From JAPOXR01 sp963662395 (GTDB lineage: Bacteria > Pseudomonadota > Alphaproteobacteria > Rhodobacterales > Rhodobacteraceae): 64,000 nucleotides of DNA. Numbering within the stretch: the first letter of the stretch is position 1; every line of letters starts with the position of its first letter. The position numbers were made by a program, and so were the translations under genes. The notes below the pieces were generated by a model that ran no database searches, was not told the DNA's origin, and was given only the letters and a program-made list of their open reading frames with translations. Of this stretch, positions 44,646 to 53,770 are shown one piece after another. The DNA lies in the NCBI GenBank assembly GCA_963662395.1, contig OY759511.1:2294001-2358000 (forward strand). Direction: 5' to 3'.

Positions 44646-46385
44646 TCAGTCCTGCCGGCTTTTTCCCTCTTGGGACGTGCAGACAAACGGCGCCCGCTTC
44701 CAGGTCAGGCCCAATACCCGGTAGATCCGCCGGGCATCTTCCGTCGGCGCGCTTGGCATGGCGAATTTCCGGTCACCAGTCTTCTCGTAGAGGATGCTGA
44801 TCTCCAGCTCGCCCAGCGCCCGGCGGATCCGGTCCGCACTCATCCGCCACCCCCTTGCCGCCAGGCGGTGCCGCAAATGTTGCAGGCAGCAGAACGCCAT
44901 GTAGCAGATGGCGACATGCGCCCGTATCCGGCGCGGTGCCCAGTGGAAGACCGGACGGATCCTGAGATCGTGCTTGTTGACACGGAAGCAGGCCTCGATC
45001 TCGGCCAGCTGGCGGTACTGGATGACGAGGTCGCGGGGGTCGGCATCGTCGCAGCCCCGGGCGACGATGCCCCGCAGCCCGTCCCAGGACGCGGCAGCGG
45101 CAATTTTCTCTTCGTTCAGCGCCACGCGCCCGTCCGGAAAGTCCAGGAAGCGGGCCGTGCCCCGGTTGCCCAGCGAGGCCGCCCCGGCACCCTTGGCCAG
45201 CCGGGTCCGCAGCCGCTCGATCTGCCGCTCCCGCTGGTGCGCATCCTTGCGGGCCCGGCGCGGCGAATGCGTGACCACGAGCCTGGCATCGCCGTCGCTG
45301 ATGGCGCGGATCCGACCCAGTTGCTCCGCGTGCCTGTCCCGTCCCCATGGCGCATAGGCATCCAGATCGAGGATCTGCCGCTTCAGCGCCACCCGGCACG
45401 ATTTCAGGCGGGCGCCGAGAATGTAGGGCGTACCCCGCTGCTCGAGCGCCTGCCGGTTCTCGCGGCTGATCATTCCGGCATCGGCCACCACCGTGAAGGC
45501 AATGCCGGGATGGCGCCGCTCCAGCGCATCGAGCGCCTGGACCAGCGTGCCACCCTCATGGGTGTTGCCCGGATGGAGTTCGTAGCCGACCGGCAGGCCT
45601 TCCGGTGTCACCAGCAGCGCAAACAGCACCTGCACCCGGTGCGGCTTGCCATCCTTGCTGTAGCCCCGGTGCCGGTCGTCGCCCTCGGCATCGGATTCGA
45701 AGTAGAGCGTCGTCGTGTCGTAGAAGATCACCGTGACCGGCGCCGGCAGCAACGTCTCTGCCACATCCCGCGACCGCCGGCAGATCGCCTCGATCATCCT
45801 CTCGTCAATACGGTCCATGCTGCGATAGACATGGTCGAGGTTCAGCGAAAGCTGGCCATGGCGTTCCAGGTCTCGGGTCATGGCCCGCTTCGATTGCGGC
45901 CGGGCGATGCGGGCCAGTACCATCTCCCTGATGTTGCGATTGGCGCTCATGCGGCGGGCACCGAACAGCCGGTCCCAGCCGAGTTGGGCATAGACCTCGC
46001 CGAAGGCCTCCCGCACGCCGATGGCAATGCGTGCATCCTCGCGGCAATCGGCCAGATCGACCCCGAACGGCCCGGGGTCCGGCCGCGCCCGCCGCGACTG
46101 CTCGGCCAAATCGGCGAACGCCTTCGGCGTGAACAGCGATTGCTGTCCGCTGTCGGCCAGCCTGATCTCCTCGATGATGAGGCATCCCAGTGATTCCAGT
46201 GATTCCAGCTGGGCATCGCTCGATGCGGTGCCGACATGCCTGACCACGCGCTGGCGGACCTTGTCGCCATTGCGGACCGACTTGACGACCTGGACCTTGG
46301 TGCGTCCCCCGGCAAGCATCTTTCGTCGCACGAACATGCCACGGAGACTAGGCGATGGGCCAGCGTCTGTCAAGAATAAACACAA
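44646..46385 (-). CDS. IS1634-family transposase (element 2), apparently intact
   Basis: A 579-residue DDE transposase without frameshifts. Its motifs are VTVIFYDTTTLYFESD (first Asp region), FTVVADAGMISRENR (second), and IQYRQLAEIEACFRVNKHDL, giving the final Glu and Lys spaced six residues apart. The N-terminus has VRRKMLAGGRTKVQVVKSVR. The intact frame and the unmutated flanking repeats suggest a recent insertion. Confidence 0.9.
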   Translation of the reverse strand: MCLFLTDAGPSPSLRGMFVRRKMLAGGRTKVQVVKSVRNGDKVRQRVVRHVGTASSDAQLESLESLGCLIIEEIRLADSGQQSLFTPKAFADLAEQSRRARPDPGPFGVDLADCREDARIAIGVREAFGEVYAQLGWDRLFGARRMSANRNIREMVLARIARPQSKRAMTRDLERHGQLSLNLDHVYRSMDRIDERMIEAICRRSRDVAETLLPAPVTVIFYDTTTLYFESDAEGDDRHRGYSKDGKPHRVQVLFALLVTPEGLPVGYELHPGNTHEGGTLVQALDALERRHPGIAFTVVADAGMISRENRQALEQRGTPYILGARLKSCRVALKRQILDLDAYAPWGRDRHAEQLGRIRAISDGDARLVVTHSPRRARKDAHQRERQIERLRTRLAKGAGAASLGNRGTARFLDFPDGRVALNEEKIAAAASWDGLRGIVARGCDDADPRDLVIQYRQLAEIEACFRVNKHDLRIRPVFHWAPRRIRAHVAICYMAFCCLQHLRHRLAARGWRMSADRIRRALGELEISILYEKTGDRKFAMPSAPTEDARRIYRVLGLTWKRAPFVCTSQEGKSRQD

Positions 46386-46483
46386 TTAGGGCACTACATT
46401 GGCATTTGTCCGAAAATGGATGCAAAACCACCGTCTGGCAAGGGTTATGGAGCCCGGTCTGCGCCTGAAACGTCTGAAGTCAA

Positions 46484-46758
46484 GAAAGTCGTTGCAGATG
46501 TATGCCTACCGGCTCTCGCGGGCGCTTATCGGCAACGAACTGGCAGATCGGTACTGCTATCCGAACACGATCAGAATCAGGCAAATGGTCCTGCTGTATT
46601 TCAGGACCAAGGCACGCCTGATCAGGCTCTTGAGCAGGGGCAGCCTGCTGCAGGAGCAGTCCCTCATGCAGCTCTTCGAAGCCACGCAATACGACGCGGA
46701 AGGGATCAGCTACAGGATGCCGGATCATGTCCGCGCAGCGCAGCAAAGCCCGTGGTGA
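46484..46758 (+). pseudogene. Downstream duplicate of the MpaB 3' end
   Basis: This is the second copy of the 251-bp repeat plus the true end of the MpaB gene (AAQQSPW and stop). An open frame enters it from the IS end starting at TTG 46399. Its stop codon TGA overlaps the GTG start of the flavoenzyme, so the original translational coupling is preserved if this fragment is translated. Confidence 0.85.
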
Positions 46759-48164
46759 ACGGCGTCAACTCCACAGAAGAGGCGAAGAAGCCGAAGGTCG
46801 TCATAGTAGGCGGGGGCACGGCTGGCCTGGCAGCGGCTCACACGCTGCTTGTGCAACACGGGGACATGGATGTCACCGTGCTGGAAGCCGCCGATCAGGC
46901 CGGCGGTCGCATGCTCGGCGAGGTGCGTGACGGCTTTCACATTGATCTCGGTGCAACCATCTTTCTTGAGGCATACCGGACAGTTCCGAAACTGGCTGAA
47001 AGCCTCGGCGTCCCGTTGCACTCTTCGGAGATTGTCAAGAGCGCCCTGATATACGCCAAGGGAAGGTTCCGGCCCCTGCATTTCGGTGGCTCCCTCGGGG
47101 ACACGCTTCGGACCGCCCGAACGATCCTGTCTTTCGGCATCATGTCTCCCAGAGCGCTTCTTCAGTTCCTGCGGCTGATCAGAAAACTCAAGTCCCGCGA
47201 CTCGGATCTCGACGTGAACGACTATTCGAAAATGCTTGATCTGGACACGGATGAGAGCATCGCCGCACACATGGCCGCCAACGGAATGTCGGAGTATCTG
47301 GAACAAATGGGCCAGATCGATGTCTCCGCCTACACTTGCGGCAACCCGGAGCAGGTAGGGGCAGGCTTCGCCAAGTTGCTGATCTGGCGCTATTCCCTGG
47401 ATCCATCGTCCCGCCTGAAAGTCCCGGAAAAGGGAATCGGCTCGTTCTCGGCCGCGCTGGCTGACGCATGCGCCGATGTCACGAGGCTGTCTTCACCAGT
47501 CGCGCGCGTGGCCCTGGAAGACGGGAAGGCGACGGGGGTTGTCACCGCGGACGGCGCGTTCGAGGCGGCTGACGCCGTGATCTGTGCCACGCCGGCGACC
47601 GTCGCTCGCGAGATCATTCCCGACCTGCCGCCCGACTTGCGATCGGTCCTGGGCAAGGTCACCTATTCCTCAGCGTGCATAGTGTGCCTGGCGCTCGACG
47701 ACAGCCTGTTTCCGGACAGGTACTTCCTGGCCGCATTCCCGCGTCGTTCCGGAGCGATGATGGGCCTCGTGGTCAACATCAAGGCCGTCTATCCCAAGGC
47801 GGTCCCGGAGGGAAGGACCCTGCTGCATGTCGCCATGTTCGCGGAGCACGGCCGCCAGCTGTTCCCCCTGAGCGACGAGGAGATCGTGGAACGGGTCGTT
47901 GCGGAACTGCGAAAGTACTTCCCCTCCATGCCCCGAAGGCCCATTTTCGGCACCGTTCGCCGCTGGAACGAGGCAGTGTGCCAGTGCCCTGGCGGCATGT
48001 TGACCGCGGTGCACGACATGCGCAGCAAGGGCAGCCTGGATCAGGTCGGGGGCCTGTTCCTGGCTGGCGACTACATGCGATTTCCGGTGACTGACGGGGC
48101 GATGCAGAGCGGCGTGGAAGCGGCCGAGGCCTGTGCGTCCTGGCTTTCAGGACGCGACGGATAG
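46755..48164 (+). CDS. FAD-dependent amine-oxidase-like oxidoreductase
   Basis: The protein starts with the dinucleotide-binding motif KVVIVGGGTAGLAAAHTLL and the next strand VTVLEAADQAGGRM, the standard GxGxxG...E/R-rich start of flavin amine oxidases and phytoene-desaturase-like enzymes. The C-terminal FAD contact is VGGLFLAGDYMRFPVTDGAM. GTG 46755 is chosen because it overlaps the MpaB stop (GTGA). It is about 469 residues. The substrate is unknown but probably hydrophobic given its partners: an MpaB-type oxygenase before it and an MMPL exporter 17 bp after it. Confidence 0.82.
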   Translation: MNGVNSTEEAKKPKVVIVGGGTAGLAAAHTLLVQHGDMDVTVLEAADQAGGRMLGEVRDGFHIDLGATIFLEAYRTVPKLAESLGVPLHSSEIVKSALIYAKGRFRPLHFGGSLGDTLRTARTILSFGIMSPRALLQFLRLIRKLKSRDSDLDVNDYSKMLDLDTDESIAAHMAANGMSEYLEQMGQIDVSAYTCGNPEQVGAGFAKLLIWRYSLDPSSRLKVPEKGIGSFSAALADACADVTRLSSPVARVALEDGKATGVVTADGAFEAADAVICATPATVAREIIPDLPPDLRSVLGKVTYSSACIVCLALDDSLFPDRYFLAAFPRRSGAMMGLVVNIKAVYPKAVPEGRTLLHVAMFAEHGRQLFPLSDEEIVERVVAELRKYFPSMPRRPIFGTVRRWNEAVCQCPGGMLTAVHDMRSKGSLDQVGGLFLAGDYMRFPVTDGAMQSGVEAAEACASWLSGRDG

Positions 48165-48181
48165 CGCGGCCGGCATCGCCC

Positions 48182-50464
48182 ATGTGGTCGGCACGCTACA
48201 TCGAGCTTGTGTTGCGATGGCGGTGGTGGGTCATCGCGGGCTCCATGCTGCTGATGGCGCTTGCCGCGGCAGGTGGGAACCGGCTCGTCGCGGCGAACGA
48301 CTTCCGCCAGCTTCTGGGTCAGGACAATCCACAGCTCCTGGCCCTGAACGCGCTCGAGGACACTTACGCGGCTTCGAATTCGGTGCTCATTGCAGTGTCC
48401 GTCCGGGAGGGCACGGTGTTCACGCGGGAGACGCTTGGCGCGCTCGAGGCGCTGACCGAGGATGCGTGGCAGACTCCCCATAGCACCCGGGTGGATTCCC
48501 TCACGAACTACAACCGCACATGGGCAGAAGACGACGAGTTGATCGTTGAGCCGCTGGTCGGCGAGGCTGCATTGCTGAGCGACGACGAGCTGGCGCAGAT
48601 CGAGGCGTTCGCACTGGCCGAACCTGAACTGGCCGGACGCCTGGTGTCCCGCGATGGTCGGGTTGGCGCGTTGGCGATCAGCTTCGCCACGCCCGAGAAC
48701 CAGGATGCCATGGTCTCCGATGTCCCCGACTTCCTGAACGGGGTGCTCGACGATGCGCGCGCGTCCTACCCCGATCTTGCCTTTCACATGACGGGCGACG
48801 TCATCCTGAACCGCGCCGTGAGCGACGCCATGGAGGAGGGCCTGCAATCCATCCTGCCGCTTTGCTTCGCGCTGGTGCTTGCCGCAACCGCGATCATGCT
48901 GCGGTCGCTGTTCGGCGTTGCGGTGATCGTCGTCATGATCCTGTTCGGCATCTTCACCACGATGGGAATCGCCGGGTGGGCCGGCATGGTTCTCAGTCCG
49001 CTCACCGCTGCCGTGCCAGCCGTGATAATGGTGCTTGCCGTCGCCCAGTCGGTTCACGTCGTCACCACGGTGCTCCTGGGCATGGGACAGGGTCTGGACC
49101 GACGAGCGGCTGTCGCCAAGTCGCTGCGCGTGAATGCCTGGCCAGTGTTTCTGGCGTCGGCGACCACCATGATCGGGTTCCTGAGCCTCAACAGTTCGGA
49201 TTCTCCGCCCATCCGCGTCCTGGGCAACCTGTCGGCGGTCGGGATGCTGACCGTCTACGCCTGTTCCATGACCCTTCTGCCTGCGCTCCTGTCGGTCTTG
49301 CCGCTGCGCTCGCGCCTGGTTGCCTCGAAGGGTTCCAGCTTCTTCGAGCGATTCGGTGCCGCCGTCGTTGAACGGCGCAAGCTGGTGCTCTGGGCCAGCC
49401 TCGCGCTCTGCGCCTTGCTCATCGCAGGCATCCCTCGCAACGAGTTCAGTGACGACTGGACCAAGCAGTTCGACGAGCGGTACCAGTTCCGACGCGACTC
49501 GGATTTCATCGGCGAGAATCTGACCGGGTTGAACGCGATGGAATTCTCGTTGGCCTCGGGAGCCGAGGGTGGCATCACCGATCCGGAGTACATGCGCAAG
49601 GTCGAGGCGTTTGCGGACTGGGCACGGGCGCAGCCCGAGGTCACTCACGTCCGCGCGTTTGCCGACATCATGAAACGCCTGAACAAGAACCTGCACGGAG
49701 ACGACCTGACCTACCATCGTCTCCCTGACAGCGCCGAGCAGGCAGCGCAATACCTGTTGCTCTACGAGCTCTCGATTCCGTTCGGCGGCGACATGAACGA
49801 CCGCATCGACATCTCCAAGTCGTCAACGCGTGCCACGGTGACGCTCGCCAACCTCCCGGTCAGCCGGATGCGGGACCTCGACCGACGAGCGCAGTCCTGG
49901 GTCGAGACCAAGGCGCCAGGGCTTTCCGAGGGCGCAACGGGGCTCAGCATGGTGTTCGCCTACCTGACCCAACGCAACCTGAAGAGCATGCTGCTCGGCA
50001 CAGCAATCGGCATGGCCCTGATCTCGTTCATCTTGATCTGGGTGTTCAGAAGCCTGCGCCTGGGGCTCGTCAGCCTCGTGCCGAATTTCATTCCCCCTGC
50101 CATTGTCTTTGGCATCTGGGGCTACGTGATCGGGCAGGTCAGCCTCACAGCCACGATCACGACGATCATCGCGTTCGGCATCATCGTGGACGACACGATC
50201 CACTTCATGACGAAGTATCTCGGAGGACGCCGGGACGGACTGTCCGGAGACGAAGCCGTCGTCAACGCGTTCCGCGTGACGGGCCATGCGCTGTTCACCA
50301 CCACTGCGGTCCTGGCGGCTGGATTCGCCACGTTCGCGTTTTCCGGCTTCGAGGGGCTTTGGGTTCTCGGGTCAATGGTCACGATGATGGTCGTTGCAGG
50401 GATTGCCGTCGATTTCCTGTTGCTCCCGGCTCTGCTGTTGGCACTGGATCGGAAGGGCTCGTGA
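48182..50464 (+). CDS. MMPL/RND-superfamily transporter (HAE3-type)
   Basis: The 760-residue protein has the usual RND-like layout: a first helix (residues ~14-30), a periplasmic domain (about 35-220), a block of five helices (about 225-365), a second lone helix (about 400-418), a second periplasmic domain (about 425-580), and a final helix block (about 595-755). Charged residues in the helix ATITTIIAFGIIVDDTIHFM (Asp pair) are typical of proton coupling. Such transporters move lipids or other hydrophobic molecules. It is 17 bp from the flavoenzyme gene. A partial relative is just downstream. Confidence 0.87.
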   Translation: MWSARYIELVLRWRWWVIAGSMLLMALAAAGGNRLVAANDFRQLLGQDNPQLLALNALEDTYAASNSVLIAVSVREGTVFTRETLGALEALTEDAWQTPHSTRVDSLTNYNRTWAEDDELIVEPLVGEAALLSDDELAQIEAFALAEPELAGRLVSRDGRVGALAISFATPENQDAMVSDVPDFLNGVLDDARASYPDLAFHMTGDVILNRAVSDAMEEGLQSILPLCFALVLAATAIMLRSLFGVAVIVVMILFGIFTTMGIAGWAGMVLSPLTAAVPAVIMVLAVAQSVHVVTTVLLGMGQGLDRRAAVAKSLRVNAWPVFLASATTMIGFLSLNSSDSPPIRVLGNLSAVGMLTVYACSMTLLPALLSVLPLRSRLVASKGSSFFERFGAAVVERRKLVLWASLALCALLIAGIPRNEFSDDWTKQFDERYQFRRDSDFIGENLTGLNAMEFSLASGAEGGITDPEYMRKVEAFADWARAQPEVTHVRAFADIMKRLNKNLHGDDLTYHRLPDSAEQAAQYLLLYELSIPFGGDMNDRIDISKSSTRATVTLANLPVSRMRDLDRRAQSWVETKAPGLSEGATGLSMVFAYLTQRNLKSMLLGTAIGMALISFILIWVFRSLRLGLVSLVPNFIPPAIVFGIWGYVIGQVSLTATITTIIAFGIIVDDTIHFMTKYLGGRRDGLSGDEAVVNAFRVTGHALFTTTAVLAAGFATFAFSGFEGLWVLGSMVTMMVVAGIAVDFLLLPALLLALDRKGS

Positions 50465-50694
50465 CCTTGGCTAATCACGGCTGGACGGTCGCATTGACCG
50501 CCCTGCGGGAATCCAGGCCGGATCCGTTGTCGCCTTTCGTCGGCAGATGGATCGCAAGCGCCCGGACTGAGCGCCACCAGAGGCCTTGCCGTCTGCATGT
50601 CAGCTCCGGTGGTGTCGACCTGCCCGGTTTCGCCTCGCCTCATGCGAGAATGCAGCGCGCGTTGCCGTGTTCGGCTTCATTCTGACGATTGCAG

Positions 50695-50958
50695 AATCTT
50701 GGTTAGATGCCGGAGTGCGAGGCGGCAGTACGGATCCCGAATGTCCAGGCAAGTTCGAGGCGTTCGCAAAGCAGGCGAGGAAACAGCCGGATTTGGTCCA
50801 CGTCCGGGCGTTCACGGACGTCATGAAACGCCTGCACGGGAGCATGCGCGGCGACGATGCGGCCCATTGCCGGCTGCCGGAGGAAGGCGCTCGCTGCGCA
50901 GTTTGCCGCTCTACGAGCTTTCCATCCCGTTCGTCGCTGACTTGAACCTGAAGTTCTA
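50695..50958 (+). pseudogene. MMPL-transporter fragment
   Basis: The segment reads KFEAFAKQARKQPDLVHVRA then FTDVMKRLHGSMRGDDAAHC, closely parallel to KVEAFADWARAQPEVTHVRA then FADIMKRLNKNLHGDDLTYH in the intact MMPL gene. After a frameshift it ends LPLYELSIPFVADLNLKF. It is a diverged, truncated paralogue rather than a recent copy. An IS5-type element starts right after it. Confidence 0.85.
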
Positions 50959-51760
50959 GGGCCTGTTGACAATCATGTTGCCGCAACCACGCCACTGACG
51001 AGATGAATCACCGCCGCGAAGCTCTCGCCCGGTTTGTCACAGCGGGTGGCGATGGCGCGGAACTCCCTGATCCTTGCGAAGAAATTCTCGATCTGGTGCC
51101 TCCATTTGTACATCTCCCGGTCATGATCCCTGGGCACTGTCCGGTTCCGTCGCGCCGGAATCACCGCCTCTGCCCCGCTTTCCTCGATTTCTGCCAGCAA
51201 CCACCCGGCATCGAATGCCTTGTCGCCGATGAGGGCGCCGAATGAGAAATCCTCGAGAAGTTCCGGCACGCCGGCAAGATCATGCGCCTGTCCGGGAAGG
51301 ATCACGAAGCGCACGAGGTAGCCGAGTGCGTCCACCACCGCCACGATCTTGCTGGTCAGGCCGCCCCGGGAGCGTCCGATGCCTTGCCGGCAGGTCCCCC
51401 CCTTGCGCCGGCTGCCTTCTGGTGCGCCTGCACGATGGTGCCATCGACGAACACGTATTCGAGGTCGAATTCATCCGGGGCCCGCCCGCAACCTGTTCGA
51501 AGATGCCCGAAAGGGCCCATCTGCGGAAGCGCTTGAAGATGCGCCTCCTTGCCGAAATGCTCGGGAAGGTCGCGCCAGGGCGATCCGGCGGGCCCGGTCA
51601 TGCAGCCCCGGCCCCCCGGAGCCCTCACCGGCGCCGTGGGCCGTCCGGTCCGCATCGGCAAATTCCCGGGCCACCTCCGGGGGGCAGGTGGCCACGATGC
51701 CGCCCCGGCCGATGAGACGGACATGGTGATTGCCGCGAGCCACCGGCACACGGCGCATAC
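50959..51760 (-). pseudogene. IS5-family (IS427-like) element, degenerate transposase
   Basis: On the minus strand the N-terminal part has SPWRDLPEHFGK and FDLEYVFVDGTIVQAHQKAA. The C-terminal part has YLVRFVILPGQAHDLAG, FGALIGDKAFDAGWL, EAVIPARRNRTVPRDHDREM and YKWRHQIENFFARIREFRAIA. These are hallmark segments of two-frame IS427-type transposases. The join between the two frames is at about 51350, but another frameshift lies near 51530 where the KRFRRWALSGIFEQVAGG stretch is in a different frame. The left end GGGCCTGTTGACAATC abuts CTAG, a usual target. The right end is not found, so the element is dead. Confidence 0.8.
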
Positions 51761-51955
51761 CGGCATCAGGGCTCCAGGCAATCGCCGGCCTGGTGGCAAA
51801 AACTCCACATCATCGGCAATGCCGGTCTTCGCATGCCGGGCGCGGCCGCCGGCCCGGCAGTTCCCGGTCCGGCCGGCCATCCCCGGATACCGGCGGTGAG
51901 CGCCAACGGAACGGCTCCCCTTCTTCGGGAAATCCGTGTCACCTGCCTGTTGAGC

Positions 51956-52006
51956 GGCGTGCAAAATTGACCCGCTCTTGCGGGAATCGGCGTCCGGAAC
52001 CGACCC
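51956..52006. repeat. Terminal repeats at the left end of IS21 element 1
   Basis: Two related copies, 51956-51973 (GGCGTGCAAAATTGACCC) and 51989-52006 (GGCGTCCGGAACCGACCC), spaced 33 bases. Multiple terminal repeats that bind IstA are characteristic of IS21. Confidence 0.75.
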
Positions 52007-52069
52007 GCCTTCCCGGAAGCAGATCGTTCATTCCCGCGACCATTTCACGGTCTGCGGGAGAATCCGGGG

Positions 52070-53433
52070 ATGCCGGCAGTGGAGACAATTGCAAGGATCC
52101 GAAGGAAACATCCCGGAGAAGGAAAGTCGATCCGCGGGACAGCAAGGGAGCCCGGCATTTCCCGCAATACGGTTCGCAAGGTGGTGCGCGACGGGAAGGC
52201 GGAGCACCGCCATGACCGGTCGAACAGGCAGCCCCGGCCGAAGCCGGACGGCTTCACCCGCGCCCTCGAGGCCAAACCGGAGGCGGGCGGGAAGCGGACG
52301 AGACGCGACAGGCTGACGCTCGGGGCGATCTGGCGCCGGCCGGCAGGCCAGGGCTGCGAGGCGGTGCGCCGCCATGCCCGCAGGTGGGCAGCGCAGCAGG
52401 GTGGCAGCATTGCGGGTGCCTTCGTGCCGCCGGAGTTCGATCCCGGCGAGGCCTGCCGGTTCGACCGGAGCCACGAGACGGTGCTACAGCCGCATGCCGT
52501 TCATCCGCTGCCATCCCCGGGAGACCCGGGAGATGGTGGCGGGTGCCCGTGACCGGGCCTTCACCGCGTTTGGCGGCACCTGCGGTCGTGGAATCCACGA
52601 CAACATGACGACGGCGGTGGAGCGGGTTCTCATTGGCAAGGACCGGCAGATCAATCCCCGCTTCGCGAAGATGTGCGGACACTGTCTGGTCGATCCGACA
52701 TTCCGCGACCCCGGGGCGGCCCGTGAGAAGGGTCGGGTGGAAAGCCGGATCATGACCATGCGCGAGAGGCTGTTCAGGCCGCGCCTCGAAGGCGAGACGC
52801 CGGATTGTCCGGGTGGACAGATGGCGCAGCGGCGGCGCCGGCACGCCCGCGGGCATCGGCATCCGGACTTCCCCGACCGGCAGGTCCACGAGGTGTCTGC
52901 CGGCGAGGAGCAACGCTGCCTGGCGCCGGTGAGAGAGCCGTTCCGCGGCCATGCATCACGGCAGGTCACGGCCCCGAGGACCTGCCTGGTCCGTTTCGCG
53001 GGCAACTGCTGCCCGGCCATGCCCGCGGGTTCGGGCGGGGCCAGGCGGTCCAGAGTCACCCACACCATCCCCATACCGGCGCGCAAGCCCGGGGCGATCC
53101 GCGGGTGGCGCGCCGTTCCGGGCCAGGCATCTGCCGGCACCGCCGGCGGCGGTGCGGGAGCGCCTGGAGACAGGCAGGGATGGCGGCGAGCAGATGGTGT
53201 GCATTCTCCCCGGTGCACGGGATCACGGTCTCGAGGCGATCTCCGCCGCCTGTGCCGAGGCGCTGGCGGCCGGCATCCGCAATGCCGACCTCATCCTCGA
53301 CATCGCCGCCCGGCGCTGCCGGCCCGGACCGGTGCCGCAGGTTCCGATACCGGCGGGGCCGGAGCCCGGCGATCCGCCGACCGCCGATCCCGCACGCCAT
53401 GACCGGCTGCTTGCCGGGAGGCAGGACCGATGA
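52070..53433 (+). pseudogene. istA: istA transposase of IS21 element 1, frameshifted
   Basis: The first part (ATG 52070) has ETIARIRRKHPGEGKSIRG, the HTH region GISRNTVRKVVRDGKAE, and the catalytic-core entry GEACRFDRSHETVLQ. A frameshift/deletion near 52490 moves the rest into another frame, with DNMTTAVERVLIGKDRQINP and the late TAPRTCLVRFAGN. A further shift is needed to reach the C-terminal LEAISAACAEALAAGIRNAD. The last codons overlap the start of istB by ATGA. The protein cannot be made as one chain. Confidence 0.85.
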
Positions 53434-53770
53434 GGCGAAGTGAACTGATGGTGCTGATGAGCGGGCCGGGCTTCATCGGCATGAAGGCGGCCCGGGACGA
53501 GACCCTCGCTGCCGAGAACAGGCGCAAGGGCGGCCCGGGCCGGCCGACAGGACGGCAGGATCGATCAGGTAGCGGATGACGATCGCCAGGCTGCCGCATG
53601 CCGGGGAGGCAGGCGAGTTCGACTTCCCGGCCGGCCCGGTGGCCGGGGAGATGGTGCGCCGCATGGCCGGCGGGTCCTTCACCCGGGCCGGGCGCAATCT
53701 CGTATTCGCGGGTCGAAACGGCACCGGCAAGACGCATCTCGCCGTGGCCATTGCCCGCTCCTGCATCCGG
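53430..53770 (+). pseudogene. istB: istB of IS21 element 1, 5' piece
   Basis: The AAA+ helper begins MRRSELMVLMSGPGFIGMKA at ATG 53430. It has a stop near 53580, then in another frame continues with the intact Walker A, NLVFAGRNGTGKTHLAVAIA, and RSCIRG, where an IS4-type element enters at 53771. The remaining pieces are at 56120-56377 and 61639-61765. Confidence 0.85.

Larger units (their letters stand above)
44537..46483. mobile_element. IS1634-family insertion sequence no. 2 (IS1549-like long target duplication)
   Basis: The element is about 1,947 bp with terminal inverted repeats TTGACTTCAGACATTT at the left and, read inward, TTGACTTCAGACGTTT at the right. It carries one transposase gene on the minus strand. 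It is flanked by a 251-bp direct repeat of host sequence, far more than the few bases usual for insertion sequences. IS1549 of the IS1634 family is known for target duplications of this size, which supports the family call. Confidence 0.9.

Noticed and set aside
44577..46193. 538-residue plus-strand open frame in IS no. 2
   Set aside because: Antisense to the intact transposase.
44286..46734. 251-bp repeat as an assembly duplication
   Set aside because: The repeat ends exactly at both IS inverted ends, as expected for a target duplication and not for a random assembly error; still worth a read-level check.
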